This document shows, in pieces, positions 48,501 through 61,700 of a DNA stretch of 64,000 nt. Numbering within the stretch: the first letter of the stretch is position 1; each line of letters opens with the position of its first letter. Source of the stretch: Glandiceps talaboti (taxonomy: Eukaryota > Hemichordata > Enteropneusta > Spengelidae); NCBI RefSeq assembly GCF_964340395.1, contig NC_135551.1, forward strand, positions 23,024,503-23,088,502, in the 5' to 3' direction. A model generated the notes under the pieces. That model was not told the origin of the DNA. It searched no databases and was given only the letters and a program-made list of their open reading frames with translations. The translations under genes and the position numbers were made by a program.

Positions 48501-49896
48501 GTTTTATCATACACATAATTATTGCTGGAATGCAACAATCTTGGTTATAGTAGGCTATTTTAGTACATGATATACCCCTGAATTGACAAAAAGGTGTGCC
48601 AAACTATAAAAAATCGGAAAGGACTTTGTGATATCAATCTCTGTATGTAGTGGGACAGGTGTAATGGCTTTTGAAATGAAATTAGTCAAACTTACAGGGA
48701 TACACGTACATTGACCCATGCATACAGAACAAATGTATGGATTGCTTATTGGTATCATGTAACATACTGAATTTTAGCTCTATATCTGTGATTTTTGAAG
48801 TCCCAGTGAAAGTTATTAGTTGTCGAAAAAGTTGTTCAAATGTCCGCTACCCAGTACCTATTCTCAGTACAGGAAAGTTTGATTCGACTTCACTCCTCCT
48901 TCGCGATCCCCTACATACCGGGATATGTACACTCGTTTCCACGGCAAATAACAAAAAACAAAATTCAAACCGTCGCAACATCGCTAGTACGCATCAGAAA
49001 GTTGACATACTTTATGGTAAGCACCTGGGGGGATAACTCCATCCATGGGTAACATTACGGGGAGGCTCCTCACAAACATTGAAACCCATGAAGTGTTGTG
49101 ATACCAACATTTATGCAAAAAGTATACCCTTTCTGATACCTAGTTGCACTTTAATTAGTAAAAGCATGATACCGTCTATACTTTTACACTATACAACTAG
49201 CTTACGTTAATACCCTTTATGTAACACTCTCAGTTCAAGGATTTCGCGATGCACGCCACAATGAGGTGAATTTCCATGGCTCTCAAGTTCGTTTGGTTTC
49301 TCGAAATATGAAAATCAGATCTGGACAGAAACTTATTGATATATATTTCGATATACGTACCTTCTAGTACAAGCAACCCGAATACTTTGAACGGTCTAGA
49401 ATAAAGCCAACCAATGTCGCAATTTTCCGACATTGGGAAAACAAATCACTGAGTACACTGCCCACCGTACCATTGCAACACATTAAGAACATTTACTTAT
49501 CTCATTTGCATTGTTGTGATAACATGTTAATACGACTAAACGAAATAAATGCATGCGTTCTGGCAGCAAACTCACCCTTCGTATCGAACGATTTACTTTA
49601 AAAAAAGAGAGAAGATTTTCAATTTTGACCGAAGAAAAGATCGTATGGATTTATCTTGGCAAATTCTCCAACAAGAATTTTCGGTAGAAAGCTGGTGATT
49701 TCATCCGGAAGTTGAAGCTGACCTGGTTTGCCGGTGACCGATGATCTTTTCATGCATGCTTTCAGAAATAGAAACGCGCGAGTATCGAACGAAGTAAAAC
49801 TAAAAGCAAGATTTTAAATTTTGAACAAGTGTGCTTCGCAATGCGGACAACGATTGTGATAGATTTTGTTTATTGTCAATGATTTCCCCCAACATA

Positions 49897-49964
<68 letters not shown>

Positions 49965-52450
49965 ATATTTCGTTCTCAATATCGAGCTCGAGGTATCGTG
50001 CAATTTCTGAAAATCAACTGTCCTTTGCAGACCTTATTCATCAAATTTCATTTGAATTCATAATTTTTAAAAACCATCCTGATACCATACTTCATTCCAT
50101 GTCATTTTCAACTATTTATTAAAGTAGTGTATGTACTGAAAATTTGCTCGAAGATTTAAACAACACCCCCCCCCCCACACACACACACACACACAAAGTA
50201 ATGTGAAATAAAATAAAACGTGCGTTTTGAATATCGAGATCACATAGATATAATTTCTGTAAGTTATTTATCCACGTGCAACCTAGTCTATCAGCTAGCC
50301 CTCGGATGTTCTTCCGATAAAATACGACATACAGCCGAACAACGCTATCGAGGATGCAGGCCCTCACATGCGAACTTCGTTCGCTTATAGTTACAGCATC
50401 GAAAGAATGCCCGAACGTCTAGCAGCAAGACTACGTGCAACCCTGATACAGAACTATCAATGTGAACATATTGCGCTACAGAATATAAACAACTTTAGAT
50501 CGTCAATGTGATACGCTTGTAAAATACCTTCGGAACTCTGGGTAGATTTGGGTAGAATACAGAATACAAGGTGATGTCAGATGCTCTGGTCAGATGGGGG
50601 AATTGTAACAAATGAATCATCCTATCACTGAGCGAATCATAATCACGTCTCGCCCATTTCATCTATGTGGCATGCATCAATAATTTGTACCAATCCAAAC
50701 TGTCAAATTGAAACGCGTCAGCGAGTCATCATATATGGTGTGTGTTTAAATTTGTAAAAAATGTTTCGAGCAACGGGAGGGATTATGTCATTGTTTGTAC
50801 AAATTAAACGTTTTCAATGATATTTTACCAGATCTATGTGATACTGCATATTTGTGGCATTCACGTGTCTCTCATAAAATTGCAATTTGGCTAACACTTT
50901 CCCTCGTCGACGAATTGAAAAGATAGCGTGTACAATGTCGTGTGACTTTTTAACGGTTTTCAAATTGCAACATTGTATATTGAGGCGGACACTCAAAAGA
51001 GGGGGCTGCGCATTTATAAATATTCATGCGTGACTTATTCGTCGACTTTTTTGCTATAAAACGTAATAAATTTTTACTTTTAGGCACAATATAAAATCTG
51101 ATGATTGTTTGTCATGAAATTTAAGTGAAAACAGAATATAGTTCACTGTAATTCATATTCAACAGTCTTTTCGGAGTTGAGACGTATGAATATAGGGTAA
51201 GCGACGGAGGTCACGTCGTGGTCACTACAAAACTTGCTACATGGCATGGACGAGATCTCGCTCTACACGAGGCCACGAGACTTATAACTAAACGTGCTTT
51301 TTGGTGTCAAAAATGTGCGGGGTCAAAAGTGTTTATATATACAGAGTAGTAACTACTCTGAAAGTGAAATAAAGTCATCACATGTTGCATTACAATTATA
51401 AAAGTACTACGTTAAAAAACCCCAACTTTTTGTTCTATTTGTATCATATCTAATTTGGTTGTCGTATATGCAAAGACGAGGTTCTGAAAGCAATATATAC
51501 TGTCTTAGTCTATTAAAACTAACATTTTGAGGTAAAAAAACAAACACACCAAGTGACCAACCAATGAACTTACCTTTACTTACCCAGAAAGTCTTCAACC
51601 AGCGAAAACGGAAGATACTACTCTACACTACTACTACTATTACTACCACTAGTTACACAATTTAACACAAATACTACTTATAACTACTCCTAAAACAAAA
51701 CTGGGTTGATTGTAAGTTATATTAGCGTATATCAATTTAACAGGTGTCGTACGATGAGATGTTCGGCGCGAAGTGAAGTATTTATAAAGGGCACTCGATC
51801 GAGTCGAGTTCATTCACTACTGGAATCTTAGCTTTGATTGATTGACAGACATCGTCTTCCTGAGACAATGTAACAACATATTATCCATTCACAGACATTG
51901 GTTTGTAGGTGAGGACATTATACGATTTAGTATCCAATCACAGCAGAATGTATGGCATTACCTTGTCCCGCCTATACGCGTTCGTCCAAATTTGTACCAA
52001 TCAAATTCAATTCTAAAGGTCAAATTAAAATGCATCGTCGATTTATGGCGGGGAGTCAGGGGAAATTATGCTGCCGTGTGTATAAATTAAAAGTTTTAAA
52101 TGATATTTGCCAAAGCATTCGCGATACTCCATATGCATAGCAGAAATGTGTCTCACACAAAATCGTAAATTTGACAACCACCCTCCCTTGTCAACAAATT
52201 AGACAAGTGTATTGGTGTGTAAAGCATCGTGAGATATTTTTAGACGGATTGATATCGCAACATTGTATGTTGTGGCGGACAATCGATGGAAATGAATGTC
52301 TCAGGGGGTTGCGCATTTGCAAAGTTTGAGTTGAGACTTTATCGTCGATGTTTTTTCATATAATTTATAAAACAGAACAAATGTTTAATTTCTGGCACTT
52401 TATACACAGTTGGAGTCGTTTTTCATGAAATTAATGTAAAAAATGGCAGT
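45600..52450. other. ~6.8 kb without a recognisable gene
   Basis: Mostly unique-looking, moderately AT-rich DNA with small GAC/AAC and CA arrays at 49.9 and 50.2 kb. Open frames up to ~127 codons exist (for example 46,031-46,414 +) but have no family resemblance, domain pattern or splice context. Poly-C runs occur at ~47,090. The block 50,700-51,060 resembles 51,850-52,340 (for example CAAATTAAACGTTTTCAATGATATTT against ATAAATTAAAAGTTTTAAATGATATTTGCC, and GCGGACA followed by a GGGGGTTGCGCATTT-type block), suggesting an old ~400-bp duplication. Confidence 0.4.
49892..49963. repeat. (GAC)n then (AAC)n microsatellite
   Basis: About 13 GAC then 9-10 AAC trinucleotides; reads poly-Asp/poly-Asn or poly-Val/Leu and is not supported as coding. 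Confidence 0.9.
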
Positions 52451-52474
52451 AAACATTGACTTTGTTTGTGACAC

Positions 52475-52477
<3 letters not shown>

Positions 52478-52524
<47 letters not shown>

Positions 52525-52529
52525 AGCTG

Positions 52530-52590
<61 letters not shown>

Positions 52591-52623
52591 TTCTGTCTGT
52601 CTGTCTGTCTGTCTCTCTGTCTA

Positions 52624-52698
<75 letters not shown>

Positions 52699-52709
52699 GC
52701 CTGCCTGCC

Positions 52710-52764
<55 letters not shown>

Positions 52765-52769
52765 TGTCT
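52478..52769. repeat. (GT)n, CTAT and TCTG arrays
   Basis: ~43 bp GT, ~65 bp CTAT, a TCTG block, ~65 bp CTAT again, CCTG and finally ~60 bp TCTG. Confidence 0.95.
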
Positions 52770-53039
52770 GTCTGCACATAGTAAACTGTAACACAGAGCG
52801 CTACAGATATTAAAGAAGACTATTAAAGCTATAAACTTCAGAAAATTATTTTTACCAGGCTTATATCAAAACTTTAACTCGAAAAGCAACCAATACATTA
52901 TATTGCTAATGCTAGTGTAGATGCGTCCTCATGCGCATGGTATGGCGACTCCCTGCTGCTTTGATTGTAGCGCGCATGGCAGATAGATAATACATGTAAT
53001 AATTGACCTGACCTTATCGCATAAGTCCTGTGGTACTGG

Positions 53040-53140
53040 TAACCATAGAACTGTTGACGGCGTACGTACGGACGCTACTTCCATTGACATGAAGGACGTC
53101 GGCGAAGTAGGGCTGTTCAAGTGGCGAGGTTGTGTTATCG
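53040..53140 (+). other. possible 5' non-coding exon of the ankyrin-repeat gene
   Basis: A CpG-rich stretch, unusual for this region, ends in a strong donor TTATCG|GTGAGT at 53140. An ATG at 53089 opens a short frame (MKDVGEVGLFKWRGCVI) that would continue into the exon at 55594 and stop there, so it would act as an upstream ORF and not as the main start. The link to the downstream gene is inferred from order and strand only; the 5' end is not defined. Confidence 0.3.
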
Positions 53141-53962
53141 GTGAGTACTGACTGTCCATAGTGACGAAATAGTGGAAATATAATGTAGCGGTAACCCGAT
53201 CACAGTCCGATGTTGTGTGCAATACAATGTTTTGTTTCGAACACGGAACGACCACCATACCCGTACCCGTTCTGTCACTCAACAAGTACCTCGATTGTAC
53301 CAGATAATCACTGATTTCTGTCAGCCTTCTGCTTGTTCCAAGGCGTATCTCAAACTCACTTACACGCTGGTAAGGTTGGGTGGTATGTTGCCTTCATGAT
53401 TGCAGTAACTGTATGTATTTTATAGTTTGGGAAAATCGATTTTACGATTAACGTGAAGGAGGTTGTATTGTCAGTATGCCACATTCCCCTTAGGATCCAA
53501 GTTATCGCACCATTGTTGATCGGTTCATTCTAATTTCTAAACAGTCACTTACTTCAGTTAGGAGGTGGTATTTCGTACGTAATTATAAGTTTGTTGATTG
53601 CAAACCACTAACCATATGCAGATTCGTTGAATACTTGTTCACTTGAAATCACAAATATTATTAAAATACTGTATGCATAGCGGTAATGTCAGAATCGAGT
53701 CCCGACTTAAAATTAAAGGTCTCTAATTGCAAACAGGACTAGGACTGGTAATTAGTGGTAAAATATTTATTTAGGTCGTGTGGATTGGTTCGTAAACATT
53801 AGAATTGCACTTACTATGAGGAGCAACAGGTTGGAGGGCTTTAAAGCTCCAATGATGTACATGTGTGTATGGGGGGGGGGGGTGACTGAGGGTGGGGTTA
53901 GGGTGTGAGGGGGAGTGTCGATCAAGACATAACGCCACCATTCATCATGTACATGGACATGT

Positions 53963-53965
<3 letters not shown>

Positions 53966-54010
<45 letters not shown>
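53966..54010. repeat. (GT)n microsatellite
   Basis: ~45 bp GT followed by a G-rich GGGTGGGGGTGGGGTG tract; another poly-G run lies at ~53,872-53,882. Confidence 0.9.
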
Positions 54011-54011
<1 letters not shown>

Positions 54012-54484
54012 TCAGGGTGGGGGTGGGGTGTGGTGAGGAGTGGGATGGCACAATTGGGAATGAGGAGATGGGTTGTTGGGTAGAGTATGGTGAGACTTGG
54101 TACATTGTAATAGTGTTCTTCACCTCAGTACTGTCTATGGCAGTGTGTTGACAGGGGACATACATTTATTTAGTGCAATGTTCCATTGGGTATTCAATGT
54201 CTGTCAACGCGAGTTAACAGGTTATTAGAATAACCTTCACGAACACAACCAAAAAAAAACATGTAGGCAATGTAATATGACTCTAAAGTAAAGAAATACA
54301 TGGATTGTTGTTATGTTAACTTTGATATCAACAGTTTTGTAACAAAATCACAGCAATTTTTAATCATTTTTAACTATGTAGCCCAGAGACTTGGTTATCT
54401 GGTTAGACAATAATGTGGTTCACCAGTCACTAAGCTTGTACATGTTTGTTGAACCAGCTAGGCAAATCTCTGGGGCTAATATCG

Positions 54485-54551
54485 CAAACACAAACACAAA
54501 CACAAACACAAACACAAACACAAACACAAACACAAACACAAACACAAACAC
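54485..54551. repeat. (AACACA)n hexanucleotide array
   Basis: Eleven tandem AACACA units, ~67 bp, nearly perfect. Confidence 0.9.
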
Positions 54552-54774
54552 AGCAAAAGAAACATGTACAGGTATATGACATTTTGGTACACATTAGTTG
54601 AGTGGCAATCCGTGGCTTATAATCTTGGGTGAAGAGAGATCTTGAGATTTGAAGCCACAAATAACCTCTAAAATAGGTACATGTAAACAGTACTAGTATG
54701 TTTTTTGTTTATTTATTTATTATTATCACAAGTAGCAGTTTTACATTCTCTAAAGCAACACTTGAAATTATCCC

Positions 54775-54924
54775 ATACATACAGTACATACATACAGTAC
54801 ATACATACATACATACATACATACATACATACATACATACATTCACATACATTCATACATACATACATACATACATACATACATACATACATACATACAT
54901 ACATACATACATACATACATACAT
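54775..54924. repeat. (TACA)n array
   Basis: ~150 bp of TACA with a TACAGTACA start and CATTCACATACATT interruptions. Confidence 0.95.
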
Positions 54925-55298
54925 TCTCAAAACACTCTTCCCTAATCTCAAATTAATAAAACACTATTGTATTCATCATTGTTTTGTGATGTCATGTGAG
55001 GTTTTTCAATCTACATATGAAAATTATTGAAAACATTACAGATGTTTTGGCAACAGACAGTACTATGGCTCAATGATCAATGTACATCTCCCAGCAACTT
55101 GATTATTAAGGCATAGTTACTGAATGTAATGATATCATGTAGACATGTAATATATTTATCTAGTTGCTATGAAGTGTATGTATGTCTGTAGTCAAGTATA
55201 ATCTACTTCATGTTTCTGTTGTATTTTTTCTTGTAATATTTGTTCTTAGACTTGATGGATTGGCTGTATCACTCAGCCATGTTTTGCTTGCAGAAAGA

Positions 55299-55299
<1 letters not shown>

Positions 55300-55335
<36 letters not shown>
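55300..55335. repeat. (GT)n microsatellite
   Basis: ~36 bp GT followed by GTATGTATGTGTGTGGAGGG. Confidence 0.85.
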
Positions 55336-55336
<1 letters not shown>

Positions 55337-55593
55337 GTTTGTATGTATGTGTGTGGAGGGGAGCTGGAGGGAATATATGCATATATAATTTTCACGGACC
55401 ATCAGGAATTCATAACATAGACTATATATATATATATATATTAGTACTTAGCTATTCAATCATAAACAATACAGGCAGCAGATGATAATTTTTTTCTATT
55501 GTTTGTATTCTCCTAACCAATCATGGTGAAAATTTGAAAAGGCAATAACTCATGTCTGATGTGATATAACTTTATGTGACTTTTTTCTTTCAG

Positions 55594-55758
55594 TGAAAAT
55601 CATGTCTTTGGTGGTAGAGAGTATACTCAGAGTTCAACATTTGGTTTGAAATATCAGGTACAAGAAACCTGACAACTAGCAGTAGATATCAGAAGTGGAA
55701 TAGAAACTATACAAGTCAGAATAAATAACAAAAAGCAGATGAGGTTTATCTCATCATG
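55594..55758 (+). other. ankyrin gene 5' UTR exon ending exactly at the start codon
   Basis: Acceptor CTTTTTTCTTTCAG at 55593 and donor ATCATG|GTAAGA at 55758 bound a 165-nt exon. Its last three bases are the ATG. The frame of that ATG is closed upstream by TAG and TAA stops in the same exon. A small upstream ORF (ATGTCTTTGGTGG... to TGA) sits at its start. Confidence 0.65.
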
Positions 55759-58700
55759 GTAAGAATTCACTTTTTTGACACTCTGTTTTATTTATGTTTT
55801 CACGGTACACAGATACAATTCCATTTTTACAGTACATGTACCTGTGATTTAATAGCACTGTGTGCTGGTTTGCAATTGTGAAAATCTTGTGATAGCCATT
55901 GCACTAGTGAAAATAATTGTTTGAGGTTGCTAATCAACTGTTCAGTGTTTGTGATTTGGTTGCTGGGGATTGCAAAGTAATTGTTCCAGCTTTCAAAAAG
56001 TAGTTAATGTTTGCGAATGTATTGTCTACTAATAACTGTAATCCTTGGATTACACTTTTTTATGTTGTCATGTATCTCAAAAAAAAGTACAGTTTAGTAA
56101 AACAAAACAATACTTGCAAATTGTATTATTATATAGCGGAACGGGATAAAAAACAATTAGACAAATATTACAAGACCTCTTTGTTTTCAATCGCAAAATT
56201 CCCACAAGATGTGTTATTTCATGTTTTGTTTCATAAGGTAAGTTATTGCAATCATAACATGAGAATTACCTTGCTAGCAAATTGCACACAAATTTGAGAA
56301 TCTGCACAAAAATTGCAGCAAGTTGTACAGGTTTTATGAAATGGTAGACTAGTGTACTTCATTTGTGTATTTATTATTATGATGAGTAGGTCTGTAAATT
56401 CTCTGTGTCTGTCTGTGTTCCCCTGGCCCTTGCTCCTTCCAAAGGTACACCTATTACATTTATGTTCAAATGTATAGGGATAGTACTTCTCTCTGTGTGT
56501 TGCTGGGGATCGAAAAAATCTTATCAAAACACTGAAGTGATTTATCAGAATAATGATATCAAGTCTAGAATAACAAATCACCTTACTACACACCTTTGGT
56601 AGATTACAATGTTTGTTTTATTCATTTCAAATTACTGATAGTTCCAGTCCTAACAATGTGTCTATGAATTCCAATTTACTTTGAGGATCAAAGTTTGGGT
56701 TACAGTGATTGTTAGAAATGTGTTGCCAATTGGTGATAACTAGATTTTGTTGTAGTGTATTGCCAGTCTATCTTAAAATTGTCACGTTTTTTGAAGTTGA
56801 ATCCCGAATATTTGGTGATGTCGCGTCAGTTTTGTTTACTATGGGCTAATGTCATGTTCTTGCTTTAACCATGGAGGTATAAATCTCCCCTTATACCTCC
56901 ATGCTTACAGTATTTAAAAGAAATGGTAACCTGAACGTGTCCTTATTATTATCAAATGGCAACATGTTTCTTGCAGTTCCTGTAAAATTTTTATTTTGCT
57001 CAACTGAACTTTGTAATCACCAAAACAGGAACACAATTTTTGTAGTTACTGTAAATATCTTTCTAAACTTTGAATGGTTTACTCATACCAATAGTAGTGC
57101 ATTAATTCTACACAGTTAAATTTAGAATTTATAAAATTATCTTTCTTAATGTTATAATTTCCTTACAGTCTGTCATCAATGAGAGATTACTGGCTTCTGC
57201 TTCTGAGGGAAAACTACATGTTGTTTCTCGACTATTGAAAAGTGGACGATGTGCAATCAACTATGTCAGTGAAAATGTAAGAAAAGCTGACATTGTGGTA
57301 TAGTTTACTACAGTGCTCACTGTTTGCTTTGTCAAATTACTGCCATTGTTCAAAAAAAGCATTGTCTGAAATATTTAGCTAAACAACATTACATCTACTT
57401 AGTACCTGAGTCTGTATTTATAGAACAATACTCTGTATTGTTTGGTTTGTTTGTACTCTTTGATGCCAATATCTTGGGTATTCATTTGTGATTAGTCTAA
57501 GAATGGGGGTTTGTTCCTTTGTCCAAAATCAACAGGTTCCCTTCTAATATGCAATAAAGTTGTTTGTTTAGAGTTGATGTGATAGAATTGAAGTATTCCT
57601 GTGAGTCTGCATGCACCACAGAGAAAATGAGAAGGAACAAATTTGATTGCTTCAGAGGTATAAGCTAGGAATGGGACACACTGAAATGAAGAAAGTTTCC
57701 ATTGTTTCCCCTTGAATTCTCTTGTGAATTGACCGAAAAATTGAAAATGAATACCCATTTGTCATCCACATGATCAGTGAATTCTGAAGAACAAATTTCA
57801 GTTTAAAAGGAATGTCATGCCATATCTATTGTGATGATTGTTCTGATATTAGGCCTTCAAGTTGTTTGCCATTATCATTCAAATGTGCTCCTAATCCTGT
57901 AAGATGCTTTAGGTATGTTATATATAGGACTTAAAAGTTTAAATGCACTGTCCCAGTAACCCATGGCTGAGCTGAACAGATGGTTTTAGAAAGACCTTTT
58001 CATCTGGGTTGATAGAATTTTCTGCATATATAATATTTTCAGCTCAGTACTTTTTCAAAATTATGTTTACAGTTGTAAATAGCAAGATTGTTGTGGGTTT
58101 TTTTTTTCAAAACAATTGAATTTGTTTTTGTACAACCCACTGTCTGATCATGTATTGGACATGAAGTGACTTTGTAATGTGTAGCACTAGTGGTATTCCA
58201 CTTATCTCTCGTATCACATTTGTGACTAGAATTGCCAAGAGCTGATAATACTATTTGAAAATCTCGTCACATAATTTCACAATCAGGTTGTTGGTCAGTG
58301 AAATGTCACATATCATCATCCAAATGGAGTCAATATAACGTTATCTCCATAAGCGATTTAAGCCATATTATTTTGTGTATATATTTTACAGGATCTATGT
58401 ACACCACTCTTGAAAGCTTCAGCCCATGGTCATGTCAAAGTGGTGTCTGTTCTACTAGAATGTGGTGCTAATCCCAATCTATCAGACAAGGTAATTTACC
58501 TACTTAATATCAGATCAAGGAGGTCCAGCTTGATTCCTTGTATACCAGTGTTACCACATCTACTGTGCTTGTCTGTAGTTATGTTCCTCTTTTATACTAC
58601 CATTGACGGGCTAGCATGCAGAACTTGTAAGAAAAATGGAAAGTAACTAGATGAATTGTATTTGATAAAACTTGGCATAGCATACTGGCAGTGCGAGACA

Positions 58701-61700
58701 TGTCTTACATTCTATCATTTAACAAGAACATTTGTAAGGCCTTTTTACACAATAGCTCACATTCAAAGATGAACTTCAAGTTCCCCTGGTATTTCATGTA
58801 CATATAAAGAGGCCATAAAACTGTTGATCTTAAAAGGTAATACATTTCTTCAGAGTCTAGTTTCGAAATGCTGTGCCAAGTGTTATTTAAACCCAATGTT
58901 TTTTGTATTTTTTTTAATTTTCCCTGTTTGTGACAAGTTGCACTCATTCAATTCCTAGCATGTCATTGGTTGTATATATTTGTTTGCACTAACCTTTTTT
59001 GATCTGAACACCAAACCATGTTTCAACTCTTATCTACAGAGAGGATCCAGTCATCAGTTGTTTAAACAGCATCACTTAATAGCATGAAATGAATTGTTTA
59101 ATATGAATTACATTGTGTTGTACATGTTTGAGTAAATTAATGACAACATGCAATTTATCTGTTACCAGCCAACATTATTTGTTTTGTTGACTTGGATTTA
59201 TACATTCTTTGAAGGGTATGTCTGTCTGTCATACATGTGGTTCAGTCAACAGTAGACTAAGTGGTGAGATCAATAGTACAATGTAGGATAATGGGGGATT
59301 TTGAACCATTTTAGTTCTAAAAGAAGTAATTTCTCTTCTACATTCAACTATTGATTTTGCCCCTAAGGTACGTCATGTTATTTTACCCTCATTGGTATTC
59401 TCTGTATGATATGATGATGTGTGAGGGCGCCTGTCATGACACACATGTATACTGTATCTTACAGACTGAGTCAGTTAGTCTTTGGGGATATCTTGTAATG
59501 CTGAACGTAACTATACACTGTAGTTATTACAGCAACCAAACTCAGTATGATAGATAAAAGGGTCACAGAGGACATTCTCAACAGAAATCCTATATTTTTT
59601 AGACTAACTATACTGTCTACTTTTCTGTCGTTTATTGAATACAGACTGGATTGACACCATTACACTTAGCCTGTCAGAGTGGCCATGCTACAATTGCAGT
59701 TATGTTATTAGATCTACATGCTGATATCAATGCTAGAGATAAGGTAAGCCAATACTTTAAAGGCCCATGATTCAATCCCAGGTTCTTTGTGTTATGTTAT
59801 TAGTGGAGCCATAAAGATTATATGTAGATAGGATAATTCTTTTATTCTTGACCAATTTTAATATAAGTCTGCCAGACAACTGTTTTCCACATATAGATTT
59901 TAATCGTAAGTGGAACTTGGCCTAATTAAAGGCTCAGGTTATCAGAGTTATCTTACGACAGGAGTCAAAATAGGATTATTCTTTTGTTTGGGGACGAAAA
60001 CATTCTATGGCTCGATCTGCCTAGCAGATGTTGTTGTCAAAGTTTTATCATGCGTTCCTTGTTTTGTATGTACAATGACATGTACCAACAGTACCATATA
60101 TAGAAAATATAAACTAACCAATTGTGAATTATTCTGTAACAATTCTTTAAAATGTATCATACATTGCAGTGAATGTATACTGTACATGCAGTCTAAAAGA
60201 TGCTAAAAATGAACAATTTATTAGGAGAGCAAAGTCCTGGTATTCATTCTGTTCTCTGTATATTACTGTCTACAGTATGGTAGAACACCCTTGCATTTAG
60301 CTGCTATCAATGGTCGTAAAGCAGTTACTGAAGTGTTGGTGAAGCGAGAAGCTGATGTCAATGTTGTACCAATGGAGGTAAGATTTGAATAAACCCTTGT
60401 TCACATTTAGCCAGGAAACCCTTCTACAAACATACATGCACCTGATCCAGGAGATGTTTTGAAACAGCGCTCCTAATGCTGAAACGGTGTAATCTTTTGT
60501 TTTTTTCTCCAATGCATGGAATGTGAAATATATTACCTGTATTAAACAATAACTTTGATATACTGAATATCTTGGTTTCAGACTGTTAGTAAGAAGTATG
60601 GCAATGTATATCAGAATCCATGGCAGGGTTTGACACCCTTACATTGTGCAAGTGACTGGGGACATGCTGGAGTAGTCAGTGTCATGATTAATTCAAAAGC
60701 TGATGTGGATTTCAGAGACACTGTGGTAAGTAATTATAGCTCCTAATGATTTCAACCAAACATGTCACAAATGTCAGATACAGTTATTAGTCCATATATG
60801 CACATCGCTTTGTTTCATGACCTTTCCAATAATAACCAATTGGGGCTCTATTTGCCATAAAAAAGTCATACTGTGAATTACAAAGTTGATTGAAATGTTA
60901 GGAATTATTGTTCGATGAAGTACTTGTTCTTCTCAATAGGGGCACAGACTGGGTCTGGCAGAGTCGTCTAGTCATGTTTTACCAATTTCAAAACAATTAA
61001 AGTCTTTCCTTTTATACAAAAACTTATTTGAAAATCACTGAAATTTGTAATTCTAGATTCTGACTTTGCCAGTATATTTTATTTAGTAAAACACATCTGT
61101 AATCTTAGATAGTTTAACATATTTTACATGACTAATAGTATATATGTGTAATTCAAGGGTAAGCCATATTGTGTTTTTAATTAGTATTCAATAAATGCAT
61201 TAAGATATTTCTTTCTTTATGTCCTACTTTCTTTATTGATTTATTGACGTATTAGTAATGAACATACTTTTGCCTGTATCATTAACCTTGACACACAGTT
61301 TGGTAGGACTCCTCTCCACATGGCAGCAGTCAAAGGTCACAGAGTGGTGACAAATTTGTTGATAAAAGCTGGCGCTGATTTAGATGCTGAGGCCATCATA
61401 CTGGTAGGAATGATATGGGGTTCATTAGTACAGAACCCATGGCCTAACTGTACAGCTATACAATGTGCTGCATACTGGGGACATCAAGATGTTGTCTTGT
61501 CATTGGTCAAAGCAGGAGCTGATATCAGTACTAGGGACTCAGAGGTGAGATATGTATGTGGTAATGCAATGGGACTTTAAAATGGCCTTATGGATGAGGG
61601 ATTGGGTATTTATTATGGATTTATTAATTCATAAGACCATTTTATGATAGCTGAAAAATCAATGTGAAACAACATTTATTAAGTCTATGTTTGTAACCTA

